This document shows positions 8,342 to 17,567 of a DNA stretch of 64,000 bases, piece after piece. Made by a program: the position numbers and the translations under genes. The DNA is taken from assembly GCA_964424355.1 (NCBI GenBank), contig CAYRIO010000018.1, forward strand, positions 1 through 64,000, given 5' to 3'. Position 1 is the first letter of the stretch; the number at the start of each line of letters is the position of its first letter. The notes below the pieces were generated by a model. That model made no database searches. It was not told where the DNA came from and worked only from the letters and a program-made list of their open reading frames with translations. Source of the stretch: CAZEHS01 sp964424355 (GTDB lineage Bacteria > Bacillota > Clostridia > Peptostreptococcales > Acidaminobacteraceae).

Positions 8342-10801
8342 TTATTCCTGTTCAATCAGAATTTCTTCGTCTTTCTCATCCTCTTTATCCTCTTCTTTAT
8401 CTACAACTTTAGCGACCGATACGATTCTGCCTTCATTTTCAATCCGCATCAATCTTACACCGCTGGTAGACCTACCGGATACAGATATTTCATTGACGCG
8501 GATTCTGATGATGATGCTCTCAGAATTGATTAAAAGAATGTCATCATCATCTTGAACAACACGGGCTCCAGAAAGTTTTCCTGTTTTCTCGGAAATCTGA
8601 TATGTCAGGATTCCCTTCCCACCACGGGTTTGAACACGGTATTCGTCAAGATTTGTCCGCTTACCATAACCATTCTCACTGATTGCCAGAAGCTTTCCAT
8701 TTTCCTGAACCAACTCCAAGGCAACGACGGAATCCCCAGGCTCCAGTTCAATTCCACGGACACCTGCTGCCAATCTACCCATATCCCGCACATCAGATTC
8801 CTTAAAGCGGATGGATTTGCCTTTCTGGCTGATCAGCATGATTTCATCATTTCCAGTGGTTTGGCGAACATTAATCAATTCATCCCCTTCATGGAGATTC
8901 ACTGCAATGATGCCTGTTTTTCTTGAAGTATCGAATTTAGCCAACTCAGATTTTTTTATGACGCCTTCGCGGGTCGCCATAATGAGATAGCCTTGATCAA
9001 ATCCGCTAATAGGGATAATTGCATTAATGGATTCGTCCTGATTCAGCGGCAGTAAATTGACAATAGGGGTCCCCTTCGCAAGACGGCCTGCCTCAGGCAC
9101 CTGGTAAGCTTTCAGTTGATACACTTTTCCGAGGTTTGAAAAACAGAGGAGTGTATCATGGGTACCTGTGGTGAATATGTGTTCCACAAAATCTTCTTCC
9201 CGGGTAGAAAGACCTGTTTTGCCACGTCCCCCACGCTTCTGAATTTGGTAAGTGCTTACCGGAACCCGTTTGATATAACCATGATGTGTAAGGGTAATGG
9301 TCACCTCATGTTTTTCTATCATATCCTCAATATCAATTTCATCATAATCAAAAGTGATTTGAGATCTTCTTTCGTCTGCGTAATTGGTCTTGATCCGAAT
9401 GAGATCATCCCGGATAATTGCCATCAGCAGTGCCTCATCTGCCAAAATAGCTCTAAGTTCCGTAATCAGAGCCATGATGGCGGTGTACTCATCTTCAATT
9501 TTTTCTCGCTCCAGTCCTTGAAGGCGTCTTAAGCGCATATCCACAATGGACTTTGCCTGTATCTCCGACAGACTGAATCTCTCCATTAACCGCGCTTCAG
9601 CATCATTATACGCACTTCGGATAATCCGGATGATTTCTTCGATGTTATCCAAGGCAATTCTGAATCCTTCTAAAATATGGGCCCGATCCAGAGCTTTATT
9701 CAGATCGAAGGTCACACGGCGGGTTTCCACTTCTTTCTGATGTTTCAGATATTCCGAAACCATATCATAGAGATTCAACATTTTAGGCTGGCCATTTACC
9801 AATCCAATCATGTTGATACTGAAGGTATCCTGCAGTTGTGTGTGCTTGTAGAGTTGGTTCAGCATTACCGTAGGGTTCACATCTTTTCTAAGCTCAATAA
9901 CAATACGGATTCCTTCGCGATTACTTTCATCCCTTAAATCCGTAATCCCATCAAGCCGCTTATCCCTCACTAAATCCGCAATGTTTTCTAACATTTTGGA
10001 TTTATTTACTAAATAAGGGATTTCTGAAATTATGATTCCCATTTTGCCGCGGCCGATTTCTTCAATCGTCGCGATAGAACGCATGATGACGCGGCCTCTG
10101 CCAGTGCGGTAGCCTTGTGTATAGCTGTGCTTGCCAAGAATTTCAGCACCGGTTGGAAAATCCGGCGCTTGAATCTTCAGAATCAAATCTTCAACCGTTG
10201 CCTCTGGATTCTCAATCAGACAGACAATTGAATCCACAACATTTCCCAGATTGTGAGGCGGAATCGAGGTGGCCATACCCACTGCAATACCATTCGATCC
10301 GTTCACTAGAAGATTTGGGAAACGGCCCGGCAAAACAGAAGGCTCCTTGACGGTGTCATCAAAGTTGCCTACAAAATCCACAGTGTTCTTATCAATATCC
10401 TTTAGCAGTTCCCCAGCCAGCTGTGTCATCCGCGCTTCTGTATAACGCATGGCAGCAGCACTGTCTCCGTCAATAGAACCGAAGTTCCCATGGCCATCTA
10501 CCAGCATATGACGCAGAGAAAAGGGCTGAGCCATCCGAACCATCGCATTGTAAACCGAACTGTCTCCATGAGGATGGTACTTACCGAGTACTTCCCCGAC
10601 AATCCTTGCGGACTTCCGATGCTGTTTATCATAAGTGAATCCGATATCATGCATTGCGTAAAGAATCCGCCGGTGAACAGGCTTCAGGCCATCCCTGACA
10701 TCCGGAAGGGCCCGGCTGACAATGACGCTCATGGCGTAATCGATGTATGAGCGCTTCATTTCGTCCCGTATATCTATATCAATCACTCGTTCATCTATCA
10801 C
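8342..10801 (-). CDS. gyrA: DNA gyrase subunit A
   Basis: Breakage-reunion subunit of gyrase, 819 aa. It introduces negative supercoils with GyrB. The catalytic tyrosine is in AAMRYTEARM near residue 120. The C-terminal beta-pinwheel carries a GyrA box (QKRGGRGKTG, near 530), which separates it from ParC. It ends in an acidic Glu/Asp/Lys-rich tail. The start is GTG at 10801 with AGAGGTGA upstream, 12 nt after gyrB ends. The order recF-gyrB-gyrA next to dnaN is classic for Firmicutes. Confidence 0.97.
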   Translation of the reverse strand: MIDERVIDIDIRDEMKRSYIDYAMSVIVSRALPDVRDGLKPVHRRILYAMHDIGFTYDKQHRKSARIVGEVLGKYHPHGDSSVYNAMVRMAQPFSLRHMLVDGHGNFGSIDGDSAAAMRYTEARMTQLAGELLKDIDKNTVDFVGNFDDTVKEPSVLPGRFPNLLVNGSNGIAVGMATSIPPHNLGNVVDSIVCLIENPEATVEDLILKIQAPDFPTGAEILGKHSYTQGYRTGRGRVIMRSIATIEEIGRGKMGIIISEIPYLVNKSKMLENIADLVRDKRLDGITDLRDESNREGIRIVIELRKDVNPTVMLNQLYKHTQLQDTFSINMIGLVNGQPKMLNLYDMVSEYLKHQKEVETRRVTFDLNKALDRAHILEGFRIALDNIEEIIRIIRSAYNDAEARLMERFSLSEIQAKSIVDMRLRRLQGLEREKIEDEYTAIMALITELRAILADEALLMAIIRDDLIRIKTNYADERRSQITFDYDEIDIEDMIEKHEVTITLTHHGYIKRVPVSTYQIQKRGGRGKTGLSTREEDFVEHIFTTGTHDTLLCFSNLGKVYQLKAYQVPEAGRLAKGTPIVNLLPLNQDESINAIIPISGFDQGYLIMATREGVIKKSELAKFDTSRKTGIIAVNLHEGDELINVRQTTGNDEIMLISQKGKSIRFKESDVRDMGRLAAGVRGIELEPGDSVVALELVQENGKLLAISENGYGKRTNLDEYRVQTRGGKGILTYQISEKTGKLSGARVVQDDDDILLINSESIIIRIRVNEISVSGRSTSGVRLMRIENEGRIVSVAKVVDKEEDKEDEKDEEILIEQE

Positions 10802-10813
10802 TTCATCACCTCT

Positions 10814-12709
10814 TTATATGTCTAGATTTGTAACGTATTTGGCGTTTTTCTCAATAAATTCCCTTCTTGGCTCAACCTTATCACCCATCAATGTTGTAAA
10901 TATCATATCCGCTTCAACGGCATCATCAATCAATACTTTCTTGACTGTTCGTGTCGCTGGATTCATGGTTGTGTCCCAAAGCTGCTCCGGATTCATTTCA
11001 CCAAGACCTTTATAGCGCTGAATATCAACCTTTCCAGTTGATTCCAATTTTTTGGCTAATTCCGCATCTGAATACACATAATCGATCTGCCTGCCCTTTT
11101 GAAGTTTGTACAATGGCGGCATTGCGATATAAACATAACCATCCTCAATGAGTTGTCTCATGTAACGGAACATAAACGTCAACAGAAGGGTCCGAATATG
11201 AGCGCCATCGACATCGGCATCGGTCATGAGAACAATTTTGTGGTATCTCAATTTTTCAATATCGAATTCATCGCCGATACCGCACCCAAAAGCCGTAATC
11301 ATTGCTCTTATTTCCGTTGAATTGAATATCCTTGAAAAATTAGCTTTTTCGACATTCATTATTTTCCCGCGAAGTGGAAGAATCGCTTGAATATTTCGAT
11401 CCCTTCCCTGCTTAGCTGAACCACCTGCGGAATCCCCTTCCACAATGTATACTTCCGTATTAGCAGGATCTTTATCCGAACAGTCTGCCAGTTTGCCAGG
11501 GAGGGTCATTCCATCTAGAAGACCTTTGCGCCGTGTCAATTCGCGCGCCTTGCGTGCTGCTTCCCGAGCCTTTGAGGAACGGATACACTTTTCGATGACG
11601 ATTTTAGAATCTGCTGGGTTTTCTTCCAGAAAAGAAAGAATCATCTCTGCAGCAACGTTTTCTACAATTCCTCGGACTTCACTGTTTCCCAGTTTTGTCT
11701 TAGTCTGGCCTTCAAATTGCGGTTCTGGAAGCTTTACTGAAAGAACTGCCGTCAAACCTTCGCGGACATCTTCTCCCTGAAGGTTTTCATCTTTTTCCTT
11801 CAGCATTTTATATTTTCTTGCATAGTCATTCATAACCCGAGTCAGTGCAGATCTGAATCCACTCAGATGGGAACCGCCTTCATGGGTGCTTATATTATTG
11901 GCAAATGTAAATACATTATCTTGATAACTTTCAGTATAATGCATTGCAATTTCAACGTTTATTCCGTCTCTATCCGTATCGCAATACATCGTATTCTCAT
12001 GGATGGGTTTTCTATTTTTATTCAGATACACGACAAACTCTCGAATCCCTCCCTCGTAATGAAAAAGATGAGATTCGCCAGTTCTTTCATCCGAAAAGGA
12101 GATGGAAACCCCTTTATTAAGAAAAGCCAGTTCCCTAAATCTATGTTCCAAGGTTTCTGCAGTGAATTCAAGTTCATCAAATATCTGCGAATCCGGTTTG
12201 AAGGTTGTTTTAGATCCTGTTTCTGTGGACTCTCCGATGACATGCAGTGGCGTCACTGTTTTGCCGCGATTGAATTCAATACAGTATTTTTTCCCATTGC
12301 GATTGACTTCAACCCGCATCCACTCTGAAAGGGCATTTACAACCGATGCGCCAACCCCATGGAGACCTCCGGAAACCTTATAGCCGCCACCGCCGAATTT
12401 TCCGCCGGCATGAAGCACTGTATGAATTACCTCAACAGCTGGTTTTTGAAGCTTTTGGTGCATATCAACAGGCATACCTCTTCCGTTATCTGTTACAGAA
12501 ATGGTATTATCCGGATGAATGATTACACCAATTTTTGAACAGTATCCCGCCAGAGTTTCATCAATACTGTTATCCACAATTTCATAAACAATATGGTGTA
12601 AACCTCGGGGACCGGTTGTTCCAATATACATGCCGGGCCGTTTTCTTACAGCTTCCAAACCTTCAAGTACCTGTATCTGATCGGCGTTATAAACTTGACC
12701 GCTATTCAT
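10814..12709 (-). CDS. gyrB: DNA gyrase subunit B
   Basis: ATPase subunit of gyrase, 631 aa, the short Gram-positive form. The GHKL ATP site shows DNGRGMPV and the GMYIGTTG lid near the N-terminus. The TOPRIM domain has EGDSAGGSAKQGRDR near 415 and MTDADVDGAHIRTLLL near 490. The C-terminus is YKGLGEMNPEQLWDTTMNP. Its ATG overlaps the recF stop codon (ATGA), so recF and gyrB are translationally coupled. Confidence 0.97.
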   Translation of the reverse strand: MNSGQVYNADQIQVLEGLEAVRKRPGMYIGTTGPRGLHHIVYEIVDNSIDETLAGYCSKIGVIIHPDNTISVTDNGRGMPVDMHQKLQKPAVEVIHTVLHAGGKFGGGGYKVSGGLHGVGASVVNALSEWMRVEVNRNGKKYCIEFNRGKTVTPLHVIGESTETGSKTTFKPDSQIFDELEFTAETLEHRFRELAFLNKGVSISFSDERTGESHLFHYEGGIREFVVYLNKNRKPIHENTMYCDTDRDGINVEIAMHYTESYQDNVFTFANNISTHEGGSHLSGFRSALTRVMNDYARKYKMLKEKDENLQGEDVREGLTAVLSVKLPEPQFEGQTKTKLGNSEVRGIVENVAAEMILSFLEENPADSKIVIEKCIRSSKAREAARKARELTRRKGLLDGMTLPGKLADCSDKDPANTEVYIVEGDSAGGSAKQGRDRNIQAILPLRGKIMNVEKANFSRIFNSTEIRAMITAFGCGIGDEFDIEKLRYHKIVLMTDADVDGAHIRTLLLTFMFRYMRQLIEDGYVYIAMPPLYKLQKGRQIDYVYSDAELAKKLESTGKVDIQRYKGLGEMNPEQLWDTTMNPATRTVKKVLIDDAVEADMIFTTLMGDKVEPRREFIEKNAKYVTNLDI

Positions 12710-13830
12710 GCTCCGTCCTCCTCATTCCTGAAAGTACCTTGATGAACATAGTATTTATTGGATTTTTGAATCAAATCTTTATCTAAATTAACTGTATCTG
12801 TTGACGTCATTATTATTTGAGTATTCTCCAGACTGGTCAGTAACGCATTCTGCCTGCCTGGATCCAGTTCTGACATGACATCATCCAGTAATACGACCGG
12901 ATATTTACCGGTTTCACGCCTTATTATTTCTATGCCAGACAATTTCATTGCCAGGGCAGCAGATCGATGTTGTCCTTGGGATCCATAATCCCTTAATATC
13001 ATGTCATTCACTTTCAGCACAAAATCATCCCGATGGGGACCGACAGAGGTTGTTCCTCTTCGTATATCCGTTGATATTTGATCACTTAGCTTTTGTTTCA
13101 TTCTCGATGCTATTGTATCACAGCCTGATTCATCTGAAACCTCTGTCTGGGACAAATAGTGAACAGACAATACTTCTTTCCCAACAGATATCCCATAATG
13201 CATCTCATAGCTGATTTCACTTATTTTTCTGATGAATTCCATTCTGCGGACAATAATGTCTGCACCGGATATACACAGTTGTTCATCCCAACTCACTAAG
13301 GTATCCCTTTGACCGGGATTAAACTGAATCATTTTTAGAAGTTTATTTCGTTGCTTCAAAATCTTATGGTATCTGATCAGTGAATGATAGTAATTGGGGC
13401 TGATCAGTGAAATTTCACGATCAAGGTATTTTCGTCTTTCTTGAGGACCTTCTTTAACCAGTCTTAAATCATCTGGTGAAAAGACTATCACCAGAGCTTT
13501 TCCTATCAGTTCACCATATGTGTGGATTGGATTTCTATTCACGCGGATCTCTTTAGAACTGTTTTTTAGTAATGTAAGGTCCAACACTGTAGATTGTTCA
13601 GATTCTTCTAATTCTAGATGAATTCTGGCAAAATCCTTGTTAAACTGGATCATATCCTTGTCATCCCGTGTTCTGAAGGAACGTCCAGTACATGCTGAAT
13701 AAACCGCTTCGATTATATTTGTCTTACCCTGAGCATTTTCTCCTATAATCATGTTTAAACCTGGTTTAAATGCACAATCCAAGTCTTCATAATTTCTGAA
13801 GTTTTGTACCCTGAGTCTTTTTATAATCAT
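12706..13830 (-). CDS. recF: DNA replication and repair protein RecF
   Basis: SMC-like ATPase that loads RecA at single-strand gaps together with RecO and RecR; recR lies at about 34.7 kb in this window. 374 aa. Walker A is GENAQGKTN near residue 31-39, the ABC-type signature is SQGQHRSAALAMKL near 290, and Walker B is VVLLDDVMSELD near 318-329. The family's N-terminal LRVQNFRNY is present. The gene lies 6 nt after the S4-domain gene and overlaps gyrB. Confidence 0.96.
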   Translation of the reverse strand: MIIKRLRVQNFRNYEDLDCAFKPGLNMIIGENAQGKTNIIEAVYSACTGRSFRTRDDKDMIQFNKDFARIHLELEESEQSTVLDLTLLKNSSKEIRVNRNPIHTYGELIGKALVIVFSPDDLRLVKEGPQERRKYLDREISLISPNYYHSLIRYHKILKQRNKLLKMIQFNPGQRDTLVSWDEQLCISGADIIVRRMEFIRKISEISYEMHYGISVGKEVLSVHYLSQTEVSDESGCDTIASRMKQKLSDQISTDIRRGTTSVGPHRDDFVLKVNDMILRDYGSQGQHRSAALAMKLSGIEIIRRETGKYPVVLLDDVMSELDPGRQNALLTSLENTQIIMTSTDTVNLDKDLIQKSNKYYVHQGTFRNEEDGA

Positions 13831-13836
13831 ATAGGA

Positions 13837-14079
13837 CTAACATCCCTCTTTTGATTCAACAGTGATCAGGATTTCTTCATTCCCAGGAATACTGCATTTT
13901 ACAGCCATGCCAGACCTAATTTTTTTTCCCCGCTGCATTTCGGTTGCCCCATCGATTGAGATAAAACCTTCCGATATCAGAAATGAAGCTTCCCCTCCAC
14001 TCCCTGTAATATCAGCAAATTTGAGCAATTGATCCAATTTGATGAACGGGGTCTTTATCATGACTTTTTTATTGATCAT
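13837..14079 (-). CDS. yaaA: S4-domain RNA-binding protein YaaA
   Basis: Small 80-aa S4 RNA-binding domain protein, always found between dnaN and recF in Firmicutes. The S4 fold is seen as IKLDQLLKFADITGSGGEA, then ISEGFISIDGATEMQRGKKIRSGM. Its role is uncertain; ribosome assembly or a link to replication has been suggested for the family. The start has GAGGAG 5 nt upstream. Confidence 0.88.
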   Translation of the reverse strand: MINKKVMIKTPFIKLDQLLKFADITGSGGEASFLISEGFISIDGATEMQRGKKIRSGMAVKCSIPGNEEILITVESKEGC

Positions 14080-14100
14080 TTTTTCTCCTCGCAGACAAAG

Positions 14101-14139
14101 GAAAAATCAAGGCTTCTTAACAGAAAGCCTTGATTTTTC
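14101..14139 (-). terminator. Terminator between dnaN and yaaA
   Basis: A perfect 15-bp stem (14101-14115 with 14125-14139) whose right arm on the minus strand ends in TTTTTC. It separates dnaA-dnaN from yaaA-recF-gyrB-gyrA, although readthrough is likely. Confidence 0.8.
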
Positions 14140-14195
14140 AGTTAAGGGCATAAATCATATGTTTAATTTACACATTGAAGCCTATGTAATCACTG

Positions 14196-15302
14196 TCAAC
14201 TATTAGGCATTCTAACCGGAAGAACAAGGTAAAGATAGGAATCTGAATCAACGGGTTTCATAATACAAGGACTTACGGGAGTTGTCATCTCAAGTATGAC
14301 ATCTTCACTTTCTAATATTTTTAGTGCATCTAACATATATCGGGGGTTAAATCCAATTTCAATATCTTCGCCTTCCAGATGAATAACAAGATCTTCACGG
14401 ACGCTGCCTATTTCAACATTCGAGCGGATCGTCATCAGATCATCTTTTATACTGAATCGTATAGAACTGTTCTTCCCCTCCCTAGCCATTAGGGACGCTC
14501 TTTCAATTGCATTGGTTAGTTCATAGACATTTGTAGTGATGACGGTTTTCTTTTCCTTGGGGATGATTTGACCATACTTTATGAATTCACCTTCTAATAA
14601 TCGGGAAACTATCTTGATTGCATTAATTTCAAACAGAATATGCCGGTCAGTCATAGAAATTTTAACATTGTCGTCACTATCCCCAGTCATCAGTCGACTC
14701 AGTTCAGAAAGTGTTTTCCCAGGGATTACGGCTCTTTTGTTTATGGAGATGTCTATATCAGCTTTTTTAAGGGCAAGGCGATATCCATCAATAGCTACCA
14801 TCGACATTTCGCCATTGTTCGCTTCAACCAGGACCCCTGTCAAAATGGGTCGAGCTTCATCCTGAGATGTCGCAAAAATAGTCTGCCTGATCATTTTTCT
14901 AAAAAGCTCCTGATTCAGAGAGAACGAATTGAGATCTTCTACTTGAGGTAATTCTGGAAACTCCACACCAGACTGGCCCAAAAGATTAAAACTCGAATGT
15001 TCGCAATCAATCGATACTTGGTGAGATTCATCAACATTGAAGTTAAGCTGTGTATCGGGTAATTTTCTGATGATTTCGCCGAATATCCGGGAAGAAACAA
15101 CTACAGATCCCTGCTCTGTTATTGCAGCAGGAATACGGGCCTCAATACCCAGATTCAGATCATTACCCGTAAGCTTAAGAAAGTCTCCGTCTGTTTCGAT
15201 GAGGATACCTTTGAGTATGGGTAAGGTTGTCTTTACTGAAACCGCTTTCTGTACGCTATTAAGACCTTCTGTCAGATCCCTTTGATTGCATGAGAATTTC
15301 AT
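14196..15302 (-). CDS. dnaN: DNA polymerase III sliding clamp, beta subunit
   Basis: Ring-shaped processivity clamp of the replicase, 368 aa from the ATG at 15302 (MKFSCNQRDL). This start has a strong GGAGG 7 nt upstream. An in-frame start 29 codons earlier would run through the DNA-unwinding element and is rejected. Three clamp repeats are present; the C-terminus VLPVRMPNS is the family ending (VLPVRM). It follows dnaA after the right part of the origin. Confidence 0.97.
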   Translation of the reverse strand: MKFSCNQRDLTEGLNSVQKAVSVKTTLPILKGILIETDGDFLKLTGNDLNLGIEARIPAAITEQGSVVVSSRIFGEIIRKLPDTQLNFNVDESHQVSIDCEHSSFNLLGQSGVEFPELPQVEDLNSFSLNQELFRKMIRQTIFATSQDEARPILTGVLVEANNGEMSMVAIDGYRLALKKADIDISINKRAVIPGKTLSELSRLMTGDSDDNVKISMTDRHILFEINAIKIVSRLLEGEFIKYGQIIPKEKKTVITTNVYELTNAIERASLMAREGKNSSIRFSIKDDLMTIRSNVEIGSVREDLVIHLEGEDIEIGFNPRYMLDALKILESEDVILEMTTPVSPCIMKPVDSDSYLYLVLPVRMPNS

Positions 15303-15352
15303 CAGATTCCTCCGTCCTGGCTTTGTTTGTATATATATATTCTTTAATTCTT

Positions 15353-15370
15353 TAGTAATAATAGTAGTAG
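15353..15370. promoter_or_regulatory. Candidate DNA-unwinding element with six DnaA-trios
   Basis: The plus strand reads TAG TAA TAA TAG TAG TAG, the DnaA-trio pattern. On the dnaA sense strand it is CTACTACTATTATTACTA. It is preceded there by GGCC and a weak DnaA-like site (15375-15383), and followed by an AT-rich tract containing TATATATATA (about 15330-15340). This matches the known Bacillus order of box, GC patch, trios and AT-rich tract. Confidence 0.7.
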
Positions 15371-15466
15371 GGCCTGTTGATTTGTTCATAAGTGGATGGA
15401 AGCTTTACAATGAAAGGTGTTGATATGTTGATGGCGCTGTGAACAATCTGTGCTGCGGAAGCATAC

Positions 15467-15501
15467 TTATCCACAGAGAGAAAGCGACAATGTTATCAAC
15501 A
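15467..15501 (+). promoter_or_regulatory. DnaA boxes between dnaA and dnaN
   Basis: A perfect TTATCCACA at 15467-15475 and a one-mismatch TTATCAACA at 15493-15501. A weaker two-mismatch site lies at 15418-15426. With the DnaA-trios these form the unwinding half of a bipartite oriC. Confidence 0.75.
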
Positions 15502-15535
15502 GTCAGCAGCACAACTTTTATACAGGGAATTGTGG

Positions 15536-16864
15536 TTAATCTCCGAGGATATCTTTCGTAATTTTATCAACACGGTTTTTAAAATCATCCGAAGCCTTGA
15601 TTTCGTTGGAAATCTTGTCATAAGCATGGATAACAGTCGTGTGATCTCTCCCACCGAATTCTTCTCCGATGCGTGGTAGAGACATATCAGTAAGTTCTCT
15701 GCAAAGATACATTGCTATCTGGCGGGGATAGGAAATGGACCGGGACCGGCGTTTTGAATCGAACTCACGGACATGTACGTTGAAATACTGTGCGACAATC
15801 TCTTTGATGATTGTTGCGCTGACTTGCTTAGGAGCACTGTTCGAAATAATATCTTTTAGAGCTTCTGAAGCCAATTCGATACTGATATCCTGGTTAGTGA
15901 GCGAAGAGTAAGCAATAATCCTATTGAGAGCACCTTCCAACTCACGGATATTCGATTTTATTTTTTTAGCTACAAAATGGAGAAGATCATTTGGCAGCTC
16001 TATCTTCTCCGTTTCCGCTTTCTTTCGGAGTATTGCGATCCGTGTTTCAAAATCAGGGGCTTGGATATCTGTGATGAGTCCCCACTCAAAGCGCGAACGG
16101 AGTCGGTCCTCTAAGGTAGGGATTTCTCGAGGAGTCCGATCGCTGGAAAGGATGATTTGCTTATTCATTTCATAGAGGGCATTGAAGGTGTGGAAAAATT
16201 CTTCCTGAGTCCTTTCCTTACCTGCAATGAATTGGATATCATCTACCATTAAAACATCGACGGTTCTGTATTTGTTCCGGAACTCTTCATTTTTATCATC
16301 TTTAATGGAATTGATGAGTTCGTTCGTGAATTTCTCAGAGGATACATAGACGACTTTTGCGTTTGGATTGTTATTAAGGACGTAATGTCCAATGGCATGC
16401 ATCAGATGAGTTTTCCCCAATCCAACGCCGCCATAGATAAAAAGTGGATTATAGGCCTTAGCGGGAGATTCCGATACCGCAAGAGAGGCTGCGTGAGCTA
16501 AACGGTTGCTGTACCCGATAACAAATTCATTAAAAACATATTTGGGATTCAGTTGAGGAGGTTCGAAATCTGAATTACTTTTGATGGTTGCAGCGTCAAT
16601 ATAGTCTTGGGCGCTGGAGGGGAGGATCAATTCAACCCGATAGTTTTTAGAAGTGGATTGTTTCAGCGCATTGATGATGAGTCCTGTGTATCTCGACTCC
16701 AAAATATCCTTATTAAAACTGTTAGGAACCGTTAAAATAAAGAGATCATCTTGAATAGAGAAAGGTTCAAGAGTCTTAAGCCAGGTATTGTAACTGACTT
16801 CAGGTAATTCTGTATGAATGATTTGCAGTGCCTTTTCCCAGATAGAATGAACGGTGCTACTCAA
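15536..16864 (-). CDS. dnaA: Chromosomal replication initiator DnaA
   Basis: AAA+ initiator that binds DnaA boxes and melts the origin, 442 aa. Domain I is at residues 1-80, a short domain II follows, and the AAA+ domain has Walker A GGVGLGKTHLMHAIG near 145-160 and Walker B VLMVDDIQF near 208. Domain IV carries the DnaA signature GGRDHTTVIHAYDKI near 405-420. The start is TTG at 16864 (LSSTVHSIWEKAL), with GGAGG 7 nt upstream. A TTG start in dnaA may hold its translation low. DnaA boxes flank its likely promoter, suggesting autoregulation. Confidence 0.97.
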   Translation of the reverse strand: MSSTVHSIWEKALQIIHTELPEVSYNTWLKTLEPFSIQDDLFILTVPNSFNKDILESRYTGLIINALKQSTSKNYRVELILPSSAQDYIDAATIKSNSDFEPPQLNPKYVFNEFVIGYSNRLAHAASLAVSESPAKAYNPLFIYGGVGLGKTHLMHAIGHYVLNNNPNAKVVYVSSEKFTNELINSIKDDKNEEFRNKYRTVDVLMVDDIQFIAGKERTQEEFFHTFNALYEMNKQIILSSDRTPREIPTLEDRLRSRFEWGLITDIQAPDFETRIAILRKKAETEKIELPNDLLHFVAKKIKSNIRELEGALNRIIAYSSLTNQDISIELASEALKDIISNSAPKQVSATIIKEIVAQYFNVHVREFDSKRRSRSISYPRQIAMYLCRELTDMSLPRIGEEFGGRDHTTVIHAYDKISNEIKASDDFKNRVDKITKDILGD

Positions 16865-16890
16865 AACAGATCCTCCTACGTTTCACCTGT

Positions 16891-17187
16891 TAATCCACAG
16901 GGGGTTGATAGTATTGTTGATAAAGTTTAAAAGCGTCTGAATGTGGATAAATCGGTATAAATGCGCGAAAAAAGGCTTAGAAACATAAAGAAACTGACCC
17001 ATTCTATCAATTGATAAGTCAGCTTTTAAGCCCCATGTAGCCAATAAAGAGTGGATACCTACGGTCATATCCACATCATACGCGCAATCGGTATTTAAAC
17101 CGTATTTTAGTCACTTATCCACATGCATGGTACTATCATAGCAGAATAAAAGGTCAAATTCAATTGAAGTGAGATAAATTATCCACA
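16891..17187. other. oriC: oriC, upstream part: DnaA-box cluster
   Basis: Sites seen: TAATCCACA at 16891-16899 (one mismatch), TGTGGATAA at 16942-16950 (perfect, minus), AGTGGATAC at 17050-17058 (two mismatches), ATATCCACA at 17067-17075 (one mismatch), TTATCCACA at 17115-17123 (perfect) and TTATCCACA at 17179-17187 (perfect). The 517-bp gap between dnaA and rpmH (16865-17381) has no gene. Gene orientation switches here from minus to plus, marking the replication origin. Confidence 0.85.
17135..17163 (-). promoter_or_regulatory. Candidate dnaA promoter
   Basis: On the minus strand, TTGAAT (17158-17163), 17 bp, TATGAT (17135-17140). Perfect DnaA boxes lie just upstream (17179-17187) and just downstream (17115-17123), a layout that would allow DnaA to repress its own promoter. 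Confidence 0.5.
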
Positions 17188-17281
17188 GGCCTTCATCATT
17201 GGAAATACACGATTGTCATTTTAAATAGTTGAGGCAGCGCTGTTATTTCAATCTAATAGGCCGAGCAGGAACGTATTATTA

Positions 17282-17310
17282 TTGACAGGGGAAATATGAG
17301 AAGTTATAAT
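17282..17310 (+). promoter_or_regulatory. Consensus promoter of rpmH
   Basis: TTGACA (17282-17287), 17 bp spacer, TATAAT (17305-17310): a full SigA consensus. It drives rpmH and probably the genes downstream by readthrough. Confidence 0.9.
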
Positions 17311-17381
17311 TACAGAGCAGAGTTTTCAGGACGAACAATGACTGTTCAATAGAATATTTATATTTAAGGAGGTGTTTTACA

Positions 17382-17516
17382 ATGAAACGTACTTATCAAC
17401 CCAAGAAAAGACAACGTAAGGTTGAGCATGGCTTCCGAAAACGCATGAAAACAAAATCCGGCCGGAATGTTCTCCAAGCACGCCGTAGAAAAGGAAGAAA
17501 AGTTTTGACTGCATAA
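17382..17516 (+). CDS. rpmH: 50S ribosomal protein L34
   Basis: 44-aa highly basic ribosomal protein bL34 (begins MKRTYQPKKRQR, contains HGFRKRMKTKSGRNVL), the normal length. AAGGAGGTG lies upstream of the ATG at 17382. It is the first gene on the right side of the origin in almost all Firmicutes, followed by rnpA. Confidence 0.97.
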   Translation: MKRTYQPKKRQRKVEHGFRKRMKTKSGRNVLQARRRKGRKVLTA

Positions 17517-17540
17517 GACCGCAAATTGTGGTCTTTTTTA
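17516..17540 (+). terminator. Terminator/attenuator between rpmH and rnpA
   Basis: AGACCGC (17516-17522) pairs with GTGGTCT (17528-17534), then TTTTTA. It overlaps the last base of the rpmH stop codon. It probably reduces rnpA expression relative to L34. Confidence 0.7.
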
Positions 17541-17567
17541 CAATCGGTCAAAACACGGTGAATCAAG

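Noticed and set aside
8342..12709. parC-parE instead of gyrA-gyrB
   Set aside because: The A subunit carries a GyrA box (QKRGGRG) and the genes follow recF at the origin, which fits gyrase.
15303..15389. A 29-codon N-terminal extension of dnaN
   Set aside because: It runs through the AT-rich unwinding element; the strong GGAGG is directly before the internal ATG that gives the normal clamp N-terminus.
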